Part shown: positions 45,557-54,456 of the stretch, piece after piece
Position numbering within the stretch: the stretch's first letter is position 1
Layout: every line of letters begins with the position of its first letter
Made by a program: the position numbers and the translations under genes
The notes under the pieces: model-generated
The model's input: the letters and a program-made list of their open reading frames with translations, nothing else
What the model was told of the DNA's origin: nothing
Database searches by the model: none
Source: an uncultured Pelagibacteraceae bacterium
GTDB lineage: Bacteria; Pseudomonadota; Alphaproteobacteria; Pelagibacterales; Pelagibacteraceae
DNA: 64,000 bases
Assembly (NCBI GenBank): GCA_902517865.1
Contig: CABYDT010000002.1
Location: 110,998 to 174,997 of the forward strand
Reading direction: 5' to 3'

Positions 45557-46095
45557 AGAAAATTTTAATCTTATTTTTTATTTTATTTGCATTTGATAGC
45601 AATGCTGAAAACACGGTAGTTAGCTTACTAAAAGAAGAAGGAAAGATTGTTTTTATTAGACATTCAATTGCACCTGGTGGGGGAGATCCTGAAAACTTTA
45701 GCTTAAAAGATTGTTCAACTCAAAGAAATTTAAGTAAAAAAGGTATTGAGCAATCAAAACAAATTGGAGAATTTTTTAAGAAAAATAAAATAATAATTTC
45801 AAAAGTTTTATCTAGTCAGTGGTGCAGATGTAAAGACACTGCTTTCCATGCATTTGGGAAATATAAGGAATTCTTTGCTCTTAACTCAACTTTTCAAAGT
45901 AAATTTTCTGGCAACTCGAAAAAGCAAGCTAAAGCATTGAAAAATTTTGTAAAAAAATGGGATGGTAAAGGAAATATTATTTTTGTTACTCATTATGTAA
46001 TAATTTTAAAACATACTAATTATGCACCCAGCTCAGGCGAATTAGTAATTACTGATAAAAATTTTAATGTGTTGTCTACGCTGAGAACTGATTAA
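45553..46095 (+). CDS. Secreted histidine phosphatase superfamily protein
   Basis: 180 residues with a Sec signal peptide (KKILILFFILFAFDSNA, cleavage near residue 18). The mature part has the phosphohistidine motif FIRHS (about 36-40, usually RHG), NLSKKGIEQSKQIG, LSSQWCRCKDTA and the second His in VTHYVII. It is probably a periplasmic phosphatase. Substrate unknown. Coupled to folC by ATGA. Confidence 0.8.
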   Translation: MKKILILFFILFAFDSNAENTVVSLLKEEGKIVFIRHSIAPGGGDPENFSLKDCSTQRNLSKKGIEQSKQIGEFFKKNKIIISKVLSSQWCRCKDTAFHAFGKYKEFFALNSTFQSKFSGNSKKQAKALKNFVKKWDGKGNIIFVTHYVIILKHTNYAPSSGELVITDKNFNVLSTLRTD

Positions 46096-46419
46096 TTATT
46101 TGACCTTAGTCTCTAACCACTCTTTTATTGAACTTTTGTTAGCTGCACCAACTTTCTGATCAATAACTTCTCCATTGTGAAAAAGTAGAAGGAAAGGTAT
46201 TCCTCGCACGCCGTATTTAGTACCTGTTTGTAATTCTGAATCTATATTTATTTTTCCTATGGTTAACTTGCTTGACATTTCGTTAGAAAGTTCTTCAAGC
46301 ACTGGAGAAATCATCTTACAAGGAGCGCACCATGGTGCCCAGAAGTCGAGTAAGAAAAATTTGTCTGCCTTTAAAACTGTATTTTCAAAGTTATCGTCTG
46401 TTATTTCTACTGTTGCCAT
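46096..46419 (-). CDS. trxA: Thioredoxin
   Basis: 107 residues, normal for thioredoxin-1. Redox motif WAPWCAPCKM (about 28-37), cis-Pro in RGIPFLLLFHNGE, no signal peptide, so cytoplasmic. It reduces protein disulfides. Converges on the phosphatase gene with no gap. Confidence 0.95.
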   Translation of the reverse strand: MATVEITDDNFENTVLKADKFFLLDFWAPWCAPCKMISPVLEELSNEMSSKLTIGKINIDSELQTGTKYGVRGIPFLLLFHNGEVIDQKVGAANKSSIKEWLETKVK

Positions 46420-46475
46420 TTAATACTCCTTAAATTTAAAAAATTGGAAGTTAAGCATTAATCAATTAATGTCAA

Positions 46476-47897
46476 CTACGCATCTGATAAATTTTTTTCA
46501 ATCTGCATTAGAAAATTATTTAATTCCTCGAGTAATTTTAAACGCTCTGCGTCATTTTCATCTTCGTATTTTGATCTTAAATTATCAATTTCATTATAAG
46601 CTTTTGGTAATGTATTCCATTTTTCATCATTTTTACTTAAAAGTCTTTTTGCATTTTTTCTGTTAATTTCTGAAAATATTTCTTTTGGCAAAACATTAGG
46701 TGCTTCATTAAAAATTATTTTTTTTGCAAAATAATTATACCTCTGATCTTTAAATTTATCTGAAATATACAATTTATCTTTCCATTCAGCTTTATTAAAT
46801 TCTACCATTACCATTTTATCTTTATCGCTTGCAAAACCTCCTTTATAAATTGACTCCTCTGCCTCAACATCTAGTTGTGAGTCCATGTCTTCTTTTTCTT
46901 GCGCCTCGTCCAATAAAATTCTGGAAACTTTTTTCTTAAACTCTTCATTATTTCGAATTACTTCAGCTCTTTTCTGCAATTTTTCGCAACCTATATTTTT
47001 ATAAGTGTCAAAGTTTTTACTGTAATTCGGGTTCATTATGATTGGATGTTTATTATCTTTTACCGATCTAATAATTTTTGGACTTTTTTTCATCTCTTCT
47101 TTCAAAGCCTCAACAGGAAGATCAACATAATCAGAAGGATCATTTTTTAAGTCAAAGCATTGTGGCCAATTATATTTTGGATGTTTACAAATTAGTGATA
47201 CTACGAAAGGTCTAGCTTTGCCGTAAAAATACTCATTAAAACAAAACAATTTCTCACTTTCTACTATTTGATTAACTTCAGTTCTTGATGTAGTCATTAA
47301 ACTTGCTTTCCAAACACTTGGAGCTTTTTTTGATATTAGTTTTGCAATATTTATAGTCGCCCAAACGTCTCCAATGGCATCATGGGCATTGCTATGCTCT
47401 ATACCGTTCATAGGAGCTAGTTGATCAAGCTTGAATACCGCGTTTCCTTTCTCACTTGTTGGAGTTTTAATACACTCTGGATAATATAAATGTGCCGATC
47501 TAACTAATCCCAGTATATCTGCTCTTTTGTTTCCATTCATTTGCGTGAGATAGGGGTCTCTTAAATTTTTAAACAAAGTTTTTCTCAAAAATTCCTCGTC
47601 AAATGAAAGCGAATTGTAGCCAATAAAAATTGCAGGAGACCACTTCTGAAAAACTTCATGCATTTGATTAATTAAACCGTAATGTGATAGGTTAGTTTTT
47701 GCTAGTTGATCCGGCTTTGTTTTATTAACTAATAATGCTGTGGGTTCAGGTATTATATCCTGATTTAGAGAGCATCTCGCTTCAAACCTATCAAGTTCTT
47801 GAAAATCATCATTAACAAGTATTGCACCACACTGTAGGATTTGATCCCATGTAGATGATCGCCCAGTAGTTTCAAAATCATAAAATACGTAATTCAT
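46476..47897 (-). CDS. sbcB: Exodeoxyribonuclease I
   Basis: 473 residues, typical for ExoI. DEDDh exonuclease domain: FYDFETTG (5-12), FIGYNSLSFDEEFL (about 91-104) and EHSNAHDAIGDVWAT (about 172-186). The SH3-like and helical ExoI C-terminal domains include RPFVVSLICKHPKYNWPQCFDL. It degrades single-stranded DNA 3'-5' in recombination and repair. Overlaps rmuC by 4 bp (ATGA), so two DNA-repair genes share a transcript. Confidence 0.9.
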   Translation of the reverse strand: MNYVFYDFETTGRSSTWDQILQCGAILVNDDFQELDRFEARCSLNQDIIPEPTALLVNKTKPDQLAKTNLSHYGLINQMHEVFQKWSPAIFIGYNSLSFDEEFLRKTLFKNLRDPYLTQMNGNKRADILGLVRSAHLYYPECIKTPTSEKGNAVFKLDQLAPMNGIEHSNAHDAIGDVWATINIAKLISKKAPSVWKASLMTTSRTEVNQIVESEKLFCFNEYFYGKARPFVVSLICKHPKYNWPQCFDLKNDPSDYVDLPVEALKEEMKKSPKIIRSVKDNKHPIIMNPNYSKNFDTYKNIGCEKLQKRAEVIRNNEEFKKKVSRILLDEAQEKEDMDSQLDVEAEESIYKGGFASDKDKMVMVEFNKAEWKDKLYISDKFKDQRYNYFAKKIIFNEAPNVLPKEIFSEINRKNAKRLLSKNDEKWNTLPKAYNEIDNLRSKYEDENDAERLKLLEELNNFLMQIEKNLSDA

Positions 47898-48808
47898 TTC
47901 TTTTCTAATTTTTCTACCTCTGCCTCAACATTTTCAATTTGTTGAAGTTTTTCCGCTCTGCTTTGTATTTTATCAGCTGAAACTTTCACATTTCTAAATT
48001 GATCAGAGATCAGGTTAAATTTCTTTTCAATGTCGGCTGTTCGATCAGCTAGACGCTCAATATCTTTTCCTATTAAACCGATTTCCTTGATGAAGATCTG
48101 TGTTTTTCTTGACATATCGCTATCTCTAAGAAAAACCCTCAAAGTATTTAAAAGACCCCACAAATATGTTGGGGATACTATTAATACATTTTTCTCTCTA
48201 GCCTTTTGAATAAGATTTGACTCACTCTCCTCAATAGCTTTAAAAACATTTTCTGATCGAATAAACATGATTGCATGTGGTGCGGTCTCGCCAGAGATGA
48301 TGTAGTCATCAGATATTTTTTTTACATTTTTTAATACATCGATTTCAAATAGTTTTTTATATTTTTTAATATCTTGATCACTCGTTGAATTTTTAAAATT
48401 TTTAAAATTATCCAACACAAACTTTGAATCAACACCAATACGCGAATTATGATCTCCAAAGTCAATCAGGCAGTCTACACGCTTACCGTTACTTAATGTT
48501 TCTTGAAATTTTAAATATTTTTGGGGTAACCTATCTCGAAGCAATTTTTCAAGCTCTTGTTCGGCAAAAGCACCTCTTTCCTGTTTGTCATCAAGCATAT
48601 GCTGAAAATTTTTAAAAGTTTCATCAATGGTATTCTGGGTTGAGTTGATTTGTTTTGCAGCTTCTTCAATAACAGCAAATCTTTCGGAAAGGTTGGTAAT
48701 TTGTGACGATAAAATATCATCGCCGGGACTTTTAGATTTAATACGAAGGACGCTATAAACAATGTAAGCGATAACAACAAAGCATGTAATATAAATTAAA
48801 ATTTCCAT
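47894..48808 (-). CDS. rmuC: DNA recombination protein RmuC
   Basis: 304 residues: an N-terminal membrane anchor (about 2-22), coiled coil (40-90), the RmuC nuclease-like core with GKRVDCLIDFGDHNSRIGVDSKFVLDNF (about 107-134), then APHAIMFIRSENVFKAI, VLIVSPTYLWGLLNTLRVF and a C-terminal coiled coil. It limits inversions between short repeats. Shorter at both ends than E. coli RmuC (475) but the core is complete. Confidence 0.9.
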   Translation of the reverse strand: MEILIYITCFVVIAYIVYSVLRIKSKSPGDDILSSQITNLSERFAVIEEAAKQINSTQNTIDETFKNFQHMLDDKQERGAFAEQELEKLLRDRLPQKYLKFQETLSNGKRVDCLIDFGDHNSRIGVDSKFVLDNFKNFKNSTSDQDIKKYKKLFEIDVLKNVKKISDDYIISGETAPHAIMFIRSENVFKAIEESESNLIQKAREKNVLIVSPTYLWGLLNTLRVFLRDSDMSRKTQIFIKEIGLIGKDIERLADRTADIEKKFNLISDQFRNVKVSADKIQSRAEKLQQIENVEAEVEKLEKK

Positions 48809-48943
48809 ATTTTTTATTTTTAAATTCAGTTGGGAAATAATTAATTATGATACTAAAAACTAAAAATTAGCTTCCCAAAAAAATGTTTACTAATGTTAGT
48901 TGAATAAATATTATCAAGATTCATTAATTAAAGATACACTTCT

Positions 48944-49006
48944 AAAAAAAAAGCCTTACTTAGTAGTTAGGTTCACCGAAATAAACCTAAAAACCAGTAA
49001 GGGCTT
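48944..49006 (-). terminator. Intrinsic terminator of the structured RNA
   Basis: On the minus strand AGCCCTTACT pairs with AGTAAGGCT (one bulge), enclosing an inner TTAGGTT/AACCTAA hairpin, and is followed by TTTTTTTTT (48953-48945). The U-run on this strand sets the direction of the RNA. Confidence 0.75.
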
Positions 49007-49215
49007 TTAGTTGGTTCGTCATTTTAGCACTACTGCCGAACCGCTACTCGTGAGTGTCTAAGTGCTACCTTCCTCACGCTTTCTGCATACAACATTTGGC
49101 CGAAACCTCCCCTTGTATGTCAGTTGAGGGTCGCCCCTCAATTAAATTCAACATACCAAACCTCTTAAAAATTTGGTATCTCCTTTTGATTGATTCTTTC
49201 TTACTCTGTGAGTAG
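48945..49215 (-). ncRNA. Candidate structured non-coding RNA, unassigned family
   Basis: Read on the minus strand it has perfect helices: 8 bp at 49153-49160/49172-49179; 7 bp with a GCGA (GNRA) tetraloop at 49124-49130/49135-49141; 7 bp at 49086-49092/49113-49119; 6 bp at 49049-49054/49073-49078; 6 bp at 49026-49031/49061-49066; 6 bp at 49013-49018/49037-49042. The last three interleave, so pseudoknots or alternative folds are implied. It ends in a long stem followed by nine T on the minus strand (48945-48953). A GGAAGGTAGCA stretch recalls SRP RNA, but the closing CC-GGAA-GG stem is absent. No tmRNA tag or CCA arm and no RNase P core motif were found. The 5' end is estimated. Confidence 0.6.
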
Positions 49216-49259
49216 CGTGAATAAAAAATTAATGGTATTAGCGTTAAGGTTGAAAATAA

Positions 49260-50708
49260 ATGACACTAAATTTTAATTTTAATAACACATATACAAACCT
49301 TCCCGAGTATATGACTACTAAGTTATCGCCCACTCCAGTAAAAAATCCAGAAATGATTATATTAAATTATGATTTAGCCAAAAATCTTGGTTTAAATTTT
49401 AAAAATGTTGATTTAAAGGAATTATCAAACATTTTCTCTGGAAGCAAATTACCACCTAATACAGAAACTTTTTCGCAAGCCTATGCAGGACATCAATTCG
49501 GTCATTTTGTAATTTTAGGAGATGGTCGAGCGCATATGCTAGGAGAACAAATTAAACCTGATGGCTCTAGAGTAGATATCCAATTCAAGGGTTCTGGAAA
49601 AACACCCTACTCGCGTTCAGGTGATGGAAGAGCAGCTTTAGGACCGATGCTTAGAGAATACATAATAAGTGAAGCAATGCATTATCTTAAAATTCCAACA
49701 ACTAGAAGCTTAAGTGTAGTGAAGACTGGGGAGAGTATTTTAAGAGAAAGTAAACTTCAAGGTGCAGTTCTTACAAGAGTCGCGAGTAGTCATTTAAGAG
49801 TCGGAACTTTTCAGTTCGTTGCTTCTAATCAAGATATCAAAACATTATCTGAATTGGTTAATTATACCGTTGAAAGGCATTTTCCTGAGATAAAAAATAA
49901 TAAAAACCTGGCTTTAGAGTTATTTAAAAAAGTTTTAAATTTGCAAATTGATCTTGTCACAAATTGGATGCGTGTAGGATTTGTTCATGGTGTGATGAAT
50001 ACTGATAACATGGCGATCTCTGGAGAAACTATTGATTATGGCCCGTGCGCATTTATGGACAATTACGATCCTCAAACTGTTTTTAGTTCAATAGATCATT
50101 ACGGTAGATATGCTTATATCAATCAACCGGTAATAGCACATTGGAATCTAGTAAGATTTGCAGAGACTTTGATTCCGCTGATCGACTCCGATCAAAGTAT
50201 TGCGATAAAAAAAGTAGAAACAGAAGTTTTAAAATTTGACGAGCTGTACAAAAAGTCATGGTTTAAAATGATGAAGAGTAAAGTTGGTATTATTGGAGAA
50301 GACGAAAATGATTTAAAACTTATAAATGATCTCCTAAGTCTTATGCATCGGAATCAAGCAGATTACACAAATACTTTTAGAAACATTATGAATGGTAAAT
50401 TACCAAAAGAAAGATTATTTAATGATCCAGACTTTATATTTTGGGAAGAGACTTGGAAGAATCGATTGAAAAAAAATAATCAGCCAGACGAAAAATCTTA
50501 TGATCTGATGAAAAGTAGTAACCCAGTCCTTATTCCGAGGAATCACTTAGTCGAAGAGGTTTTGAGTGAGGCAGAAAACAATCAATTAGATAAATTGAAT
50601 AAAATTTTAAATAAACTAAAAAATCCCTACGATGAAGTAGATGAAGAAGTATATTTAAAACCTGCACCTCCATCTGATAAAATTTATAAAACATTTTGTG
50701 GAACTTAA
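49260..50708 (+). CDS. selO: Protein adenylyltransferase SelO (YdiU)
   Basis: 482 residues, full length. Pseudokinase motifs: SQAYAGHQFGHFVILGDGRA (about 76-95), the KGSGKTPYSRSGDGRAALGP block (about 115-134), IPTTRSLSVVKTGE and VHGVMNTDNMAISGETIDYGP (about 243-263, HGxxNTDN catalytic loop and DYG). It ends FCGT, a cysteine where eukaryotic SelO has selenocysteine. It AMPylates proteins in oxidative stress. Its upstream region overlaps the 5' side of the structured RNA on the opposite strand. Confidence 0.95.
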   Translation: MTLNFNFNNTYTNLPEYMTTKLSPTPVKNPEMIILNYDLAKNLGLNFKNVDLKELSNIFSGSKLPPNTETFSQAYAGHQFGHFVILGDGRAHMLGEQIKPDGSRVDIQFKGSGKTPYSRSGDGRAALGPMLREYIISEAMHYLKIPTTRSLSVVKTGESILRESKLQGAVLTRVASSHLRVGTFQFVASNQDIKTLSELVNYTVERHFPEIKNNKNLALELFKKVLNLQIDLVTNWMRVGFVHGVMNTDNMAISGETIDYGPCAFMDNYDPQTVFSSIDHYGRYAYINQPVIAHWNLVRFAETLIPLIDSDQSIAIKKVETEVLKFDELYKKSWFKMMKSKVGIIGEDENDLKLINDLLSLMHRNQADYTNTFRNIMNGKLPKERLFNDPDFIFWEETWKNRLKKNNQPDEKSYDLMKSSNPVLIPRNHLVEEVLSEAENNQLDKLNKILNKLKNPYDEVDEEVYLKPAPPSDKIYKTFCGT

Positions 50709-51332
50709 ATGGAGAAAAATACTAAAGTTTTATTTTTAAGTTTTTTAATATTTGTTATTTCAATCTCAACAGTTTTAACTAGCTATTTCATATCTTTGAA
50801 ATATAATTTTATAGAGGCTTGTATCCCAAATATAGATGGCTGTTTTTCTATATCACGGGTAGGACGTAATCCACCAGCAATATATTTATTCAAAACAGGT
50901 CTATCGATCGTAGCTCTTTTAATTTTTTATTTTTTTTGGCTATTAAGAACAAAAAACAAATATTCAGAAGTTTTTTATGTATTTAGTATTCTGGCTAGTT
51001 TTTTTCTATTGCTTTATATTTTTTTCTTAGGAGAAAGTAGTGCATATAGATTTTTCAGAAAAATTGGAATATTTTTTTACATATTTTTAATAATTTTCTC
51101 ACAATTCTTTCTTTATTTAAGCTTTCGGGGTTTAATAAAAAATTACTTTTTTCGCCATGGATATTGGCTTTCTATTTTAATTATAGTTATTGGAGTTGCA
51201 TGCTTACCATTGATGTATGCTGTTTCAGGAGAATTTTCACAATTAAAAAACGCAATTTCGTGGAATTACTTTTTGTTGATTAAAATCAACTTTTTACTTT
51301 TCGGTATTTCCTATTATAAGGGTATTAAATGA
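50709..51332 (+). CDS. Polytopic membrane protein, unknown
   Basis: 207 residues with about six hydrophobic segments (near 8-28, 58-80, 92-112, 122-145, 152-172, 182-202). The loop after the first segment has two Cys (CIPNIDGCFSISRVG) and NPPAIYLF. This overall shape resembles Frag1/DRAM/Sfk1-type or DUF998-like proteins, but I do not regard the match as firm. It starts immediately after the selO stop. Confidence 0.6.
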   Translation: MEKNTKVLFLSFLIFVISISTVLTSYFISLKYNFIEACIPNIDGCFSISRVGRNPPAIYLFKTGLSIVALLIFYFFWLLRTKNKYSEVFYVFSILASFFLLLYIFFLGESSAYRFFRKIGIFFYIFLIIFSQFFLYLSFRGLIKNYFFRHGYWLSILIIVIGVACLPLMYAVSGEFSQLKNAISWNYFLLIKINFLLFGISYYKGIK

Positions 51333-51415
51333 GAAATATTAAAAAAATTTATAAAAAAGTGAATAAAATTTTAAATAAATTAAATAGTGCTAAAAGAAAA
51401 AAAAAGAAAAACTAA
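51329..51415 (+). CDS. Possible 28-residue lysine-rich peptide
   Basis: ATG at 51329 overlaps the stop of the membrane protein gene (ATGA) and reads MRNIKKIYKKVNKILNKLNS then AKRKKKKN. It is coupled like real genes here, but its AT-rich lysine/asparagine composition is what random sequence in this genome would give. The end overlaps the convergent gene by 4 bp. Confidence 0.25.
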   Translation: MRNIKKIYKKVNKILNKLNSAKRKKKKN

Positions 51416-51711
51416 ATTCTGTTGTTAAAATCTTGCAGTATCTGCTCGACTTTTTTAAAATTCTCAGATGTTTTGGTTTTAGGATCAAAATATATTTTAT
51501 CTAATTTACTTTTATCGTAGTCAATATCCTCTAATAATCTAAGCCCTTCATCATGGGCCTTTTTCAAATCAAATGCAAGGCCTCGTAGTCTTACTTGGTC
51601 CTTCTCTGTTTCAATTTCTTTAGAAATCTCGCTAGCTTGTCTTAGCAGTTTAAATGCCTTTTCTCTTATTTTTTGATTCCTAGATTTGAATATATTTAAA
51701 AAACCAAACAT
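51412..51711 (-). CDS. Small helical protein, unknown
   Basis: 99 residues, all-helical appearance: FKSRNQKIREKAFKLLRQAS, EIETEKDQVRLRGLAFDLKK, LLEDIDYDKSKLDKIYFDP. No family recognised. It lies 31 bp after the DUF2061 gene on the same strand and may share its transcript. Confidence 0.55.
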   Translation of the reverse strand: MFGFLNIFKSRNQKIREKAFKLLRQASEISKEIETEKDQVRLRGLAFDLKKAHDEGLRLLEDIDYDKSKLDKIYFDPKTKTSENFKKVEQILQDFNNRI

Positions 51712-51742
51712 ATCTGTATTCTAATCTGATTTGCCTTAAAAC

Positions 51743-51994
51743 TTAAACTGCTTTTTGAGCTGATCTACTTGTCCACCATTTATCCAAAATGAAATACCAA
51801 ATAGAATTTGCAATTGGTTCAACTATAGCGTCTGTAAGTGCTATAAGAAAAGAAACATCAGAAATCAACATCAAGCAGGTTATAGCGATTATAAAATGTC
51901 CAATAGTATAAATTATTGTTCTTACGATCGACCCTTTATTCGATGAATAGATTGATTTTGCAGCGTTAAAAATACCTTTTTTAAATTCAGTCAT
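51743..51994 (-). CDS. DUF2061-like small membrane protein
   Basis: 83 residues with two transmembrane segments (about 26-46 and 47-68) and a terminal WYFILDKWWTSR segment that matches the DUF2061 layout (K-x-I-x-R, two helices, then a W-x-Y...W end). Function unknown. Divergent from mntR. Confidence 0.6.
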   Translation of the reverse strand: MTEFKKGIFNAAKSIYSSNKGSIVRTIIYTIGHFIIAITCLMLISDVSFLIALTDAIVEPIANSIWYFILDKWWTSRSAQKAV

Positions 51995-52071
51995 AAAGTT
52001 TAGCCAAGGCTAAAATATATAGCTTTTGCTAATTTTTCAAGAAAATATTATAAGCATATTGATAAAATAAT

Positions 52072-52479
52072 ATGAAAAAAACTAGATTTAGTAGTCCAAG
52101 ATATTTTAAGCTGAGTAAAAAACAAAATGCTAATGAAATTTTAGAAGATTATGTTGAGGCTATTGAAGAAATTTCAAAAGATAAAAAAGATGTTAAAAAC
52201 ATAGACCTATCAAAACATTTCGGGGTTTCAAATGCTACAGTTAATAAAAATATAAAAAGATTAATCAAGGCAAAGTTAGTTACGAGCGAAAAATATAGGT
52301 CAGTTCATTTGACCACCAATGGCAAAAAGCTTGCATTAGATTCAAATGCAAGACATGAAATTGTATTTAAATTTTTAAGAAAAATCGGTGTTCCCAAAAA
52401 GATTGCTGAAGAAGATTCAGAAGGTATGGAGCATCATATAAGTCTTCAAACCCTAAAGATTATGAAAGCATTTATATAA
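52072..52479 (+). CDS. mntR: DtxR/MntR-family metal-dependent regulator
   Basis: 135 residues. Winged helix-turn-helix (about 21-80) with ANEILEDYVEAIEEI, VKNIDLSKHFGVSNATVNKNIKRL and VHLTTNGKKLA. The dimerisation/metal helix has HEIVFKFLRKIG and EEDSEGMEHHIS, with Glu and two His as likely Mn/Fe ligands. No SH3-like domain, so MntR type rather than DtxR/IdeR. It represses or activates metal-uptake genes, none of which are adjacent. Confidence 0.82.
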   Translation: MKKTRFSSPRYFKLSKKQNANEILEDYVEAIEEISKDKKDVKNIDLSKHFGVSNATVNKNIKRLIKAKLVTSEKYRSVHLTTNGKKLALDSNARHEIVFKFLRKIGVPKKIAEEDSEGMEHHISLQTLKIMKAFI

Positions 52480-53499
52480 TTATTTTAAAACGCTATATTG
52501 ATAGCCCCACCATTTTATTAATTTGTTTTTTATTGGTAAGGTACAGTTGACTCTTCCACGTCTTTTTTTAAAAGGGACTTTAAATAAAAGCTCTATATCA
52601 TTATTGTTTACAAAGCTTATTTCAGTATTTTTCCATTCTCCACCGGAGTTATCAAAACAATTTATTCCCTTTACATTTTCATTAAAAAATAATTTTATAT
52701 TTATAGGATTCTCATCTTTTAACATTGTAATCTTTGGTTGATAGTCTTTAAGATCAAATGGTCTAGATCTTAATATTCTTTTAAATCTTTGGATTTTTCC
52801 ATAATTTTCATTCATACTAAAACGTGGTAAATAATTAATATTTTCTTTAAGTGATATAACTCCGCTATGTTGACCAAACATAATTTTGTAACCTCTTTTT
52901 TTTAACAAACTTATAATTTCGGTATTTGTCTCTCCAAATGGATGAGAAAAAATATCTGATATTTCCCCTATCTCTCTCTGATAATCAATTTGTGATTTTT
53001 TAATATCTTCATCGATTTCCTCAATTGACATATTTACAAAATACTCGTGAGAGAAGCTATGCCCGCCGATTGTAACAAGGCCGCTTCTTTTCAATTCTCT
53101 GATCTGTTCCCATGTCATATAATTTGGATGATTAATATTGACCTCTCTAGTATTAACAAACAAAATAAATGGTATTTTTTTTTGCTTAAGTATTGGCCAT
53201 CCATTGTCGTAAAAACTTTTAAAAGAGTCGTCTATAGTCAAAAGAATTTTAATATTTTGAAATTTTGTTTTTCCAGAAACATAATCCTTAAATTGCTGCG
53301 CACTTATAAAACCATACTTGGAATCCTCTAATAGCTTTATATGCTCTTGGAACATTTCTAATTTAACATTTGTACTTACCAAGGACGGTTTGTTTTCATT
53401 AATTCTGTGATACATAAATGAAAGCACACCTTTGTCTTTCGCTAGCGCTTCAAAAGTTAAACAAAAAAATATTGCAAAAAATGCTAAAAATTTAGTCAT
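52480..53499 (-). CDS. Polysaccharide deacetylase (NodB homology), secreted
   Basis: 339 residues with a signal peptide (TKFLAFFAIFFCLTFEALA, about 2-20). NodB motifs: LLTIDDSFKS (usual TFDDG, metal Asp retained), GGHSFSHE with the H-S-x2-H pair, and SHPFGE in place of the R-P-x-G block. The C-terminal ~80 residues form an extra beta-rich domain. It would remove acetyl groups from a cell-surface or exogenous glycan in the periplasm. Convergent with mntR with no gap. Confidence 0.85.
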   Translation of the reverse strand: MTKFLAFFAIFFCLTFEALAKDKGVLSFMYHRINENKPSLVSTNVKLEMFQEHIKLLEDSKYGFISAQQFKDYVSGKTKFQNIKILLTIDDSFKSFYDNGWPILKQKKIPFILFVNTREVNINHPNYMTWEQIRELKRSGLVTIGGHSFSHEYFVNMSIEEIDEDIKKSQIDYQREIGEISDIFSHPFGETNTEIISLLKKRGYKIMFGQHSGVISLKENINYLPRFSMNENYGKIQRFKRILRSRPFDLKDYQPKITMLKDENPINIKLFFNENVKGINCFDNSGGEWKNTEISFVNNNDIELLFKVPFKKRRGRVNCTLPIKNKLIKWWGYQYSVLK

Positions 53500-53550
53500 A
53501 TACCTTTGTTTATATTGTTTTTGAAACTATATAAAGTTAAACAATAAAAT

Positions 53551-54456
53551 ATGTTACTAAGTATTACCATAAAATTATTCGAAGTGGTTTTCCCAGTTTT
53601 TTTTGTTATTGGAATTGGCTATTGGTTTGGAAAAAATAATCCTAGATTTGACACAAACGTAATAACAGACTTTGTAGGAAAGATTGGGGTGCCATGTTTA
53701 TTATTTTACTCACTCGTTTCAACTTCTTTAGATTTTAATACTTTTATAAAGTTTGGTGGTATCACTTTTTTGTTTGTTAGTCTTTTTGCTATACCAGGAA
53801 TAATTGTACTGAAATTAATTAAAAGAGACTCAATTACCGAATTAGGTCCTTTAATTTTACCTAATTGTGGAAATATTGGGTTACCACTAGCAATTTTCGC
53901 ATACGGTTCAAATGGATTTGCAATAGGTGGGTCTATTGCATCGGTTATAATGTTATTACATTTTACCTTAGGAATTTTTTTAGCAAGCAAAAAGCTGAGT
54001 TTAGGACCTTTGCTTAAATCTGTTCCCATGTATGTTATATTTTTATCAGCATTTTTATTATATTTCAAAATCGAAGCTCCACAATTCTTAATTAATACAA
54101 CTATGCTAATTGGTTATGCTGCAATTTTTCTTGTGCTTGCTTCATTAGGTATTGCTTTAGGTACTTTAAAAACTAAAAATATTTATGAAACATCAATCTT
54201 ATCAGCGTTTAGATTACTAGTTGGTCCTATTGTTGGTTTTCTTATAATTGATTATTTTAACCTCAAAAGTTATGAAGCTGGGATTGTACTTATTCAATGC
54301 TCAATGCCATCTGCTATACTGAATTTTTTACTAGCAAAAATGTACTCGAGAAAAATTCATGCTACTAATATAGCCTCAGTCATCATGACATCAACAGCTT
54401 TATCATTCATCACTATACCAATTATAGTGTTAATTGCTTTAACCTATTATAATTAA
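53551..54456 (+). CDS. AEC-family transporter
   Basis: 301 residues, about ten hydrophobic segments in two halves, with IGVPCLLFYSLVST, LPNCGNIGLPLAIFAYG and QCSMPSAILNFLLAKMY, the paired Asn-Gly/Pro motifs of the auxin efflux carrier (AEC) superfamily. Bacterial members export or import dicarboxylates and related acids. Substrate unknown. Confidence 0.88.
   Translation: MLLSITIKLFEVVFPVFFVIGIGYWFGKNNPRFDTNVITDFVGKIGVPCLLFYSLVSTSLDFNTFIKFGGITFLFVSLFAIPGIIVLKLIKRDSITELGPLILPNCGNIGLPLAIFAYGSNGFAIGGSIASVIMLLHFTLGIFLASKKLSLGPLLKSVPMYVIFLSAFLLYFKIEAPQFLINTTMLIGYAAIFLVLASLGIALGTLKTKNIYETSILSAFRLLVGPIVGFLIIDYFNLKSYEAGIVLIQCSMPSAILNFLLAKMYSRKIHATNIASVIMTSTALSFITIPIIVLIALTYYN

Larger units (their letters stand above)
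48809..49259. other. 451-bp intergenic region holding a structured RNA candidate
   Basis: No ORF of note. 48945-49215 is clearly more GC-rich than the flanks and folds into many perfect stems (see the ncRNA entry). The 48809-48944 part is plain AT-rich sequence in front of rmuC. Confidence 0.6.

Noticed and set aside
48945..49215. Assignment of the structured RNA as SRP RNA, tmRNA or RNase P
   Set aside because: The GGAAGGTAGCA match to SRP lacks the closing stem. There is no tag-coding frame ending in a typical LAA, no TTCGA acceptor arm, and no RNase P GAGGAAAGTCC core.
49013..49259. Riboswitch or leader controlling selO on the plus strand
   Set aside because: The terminator U-run lies on the minus strand and the stems end well before selO. 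No known riboswitch core was recognised.
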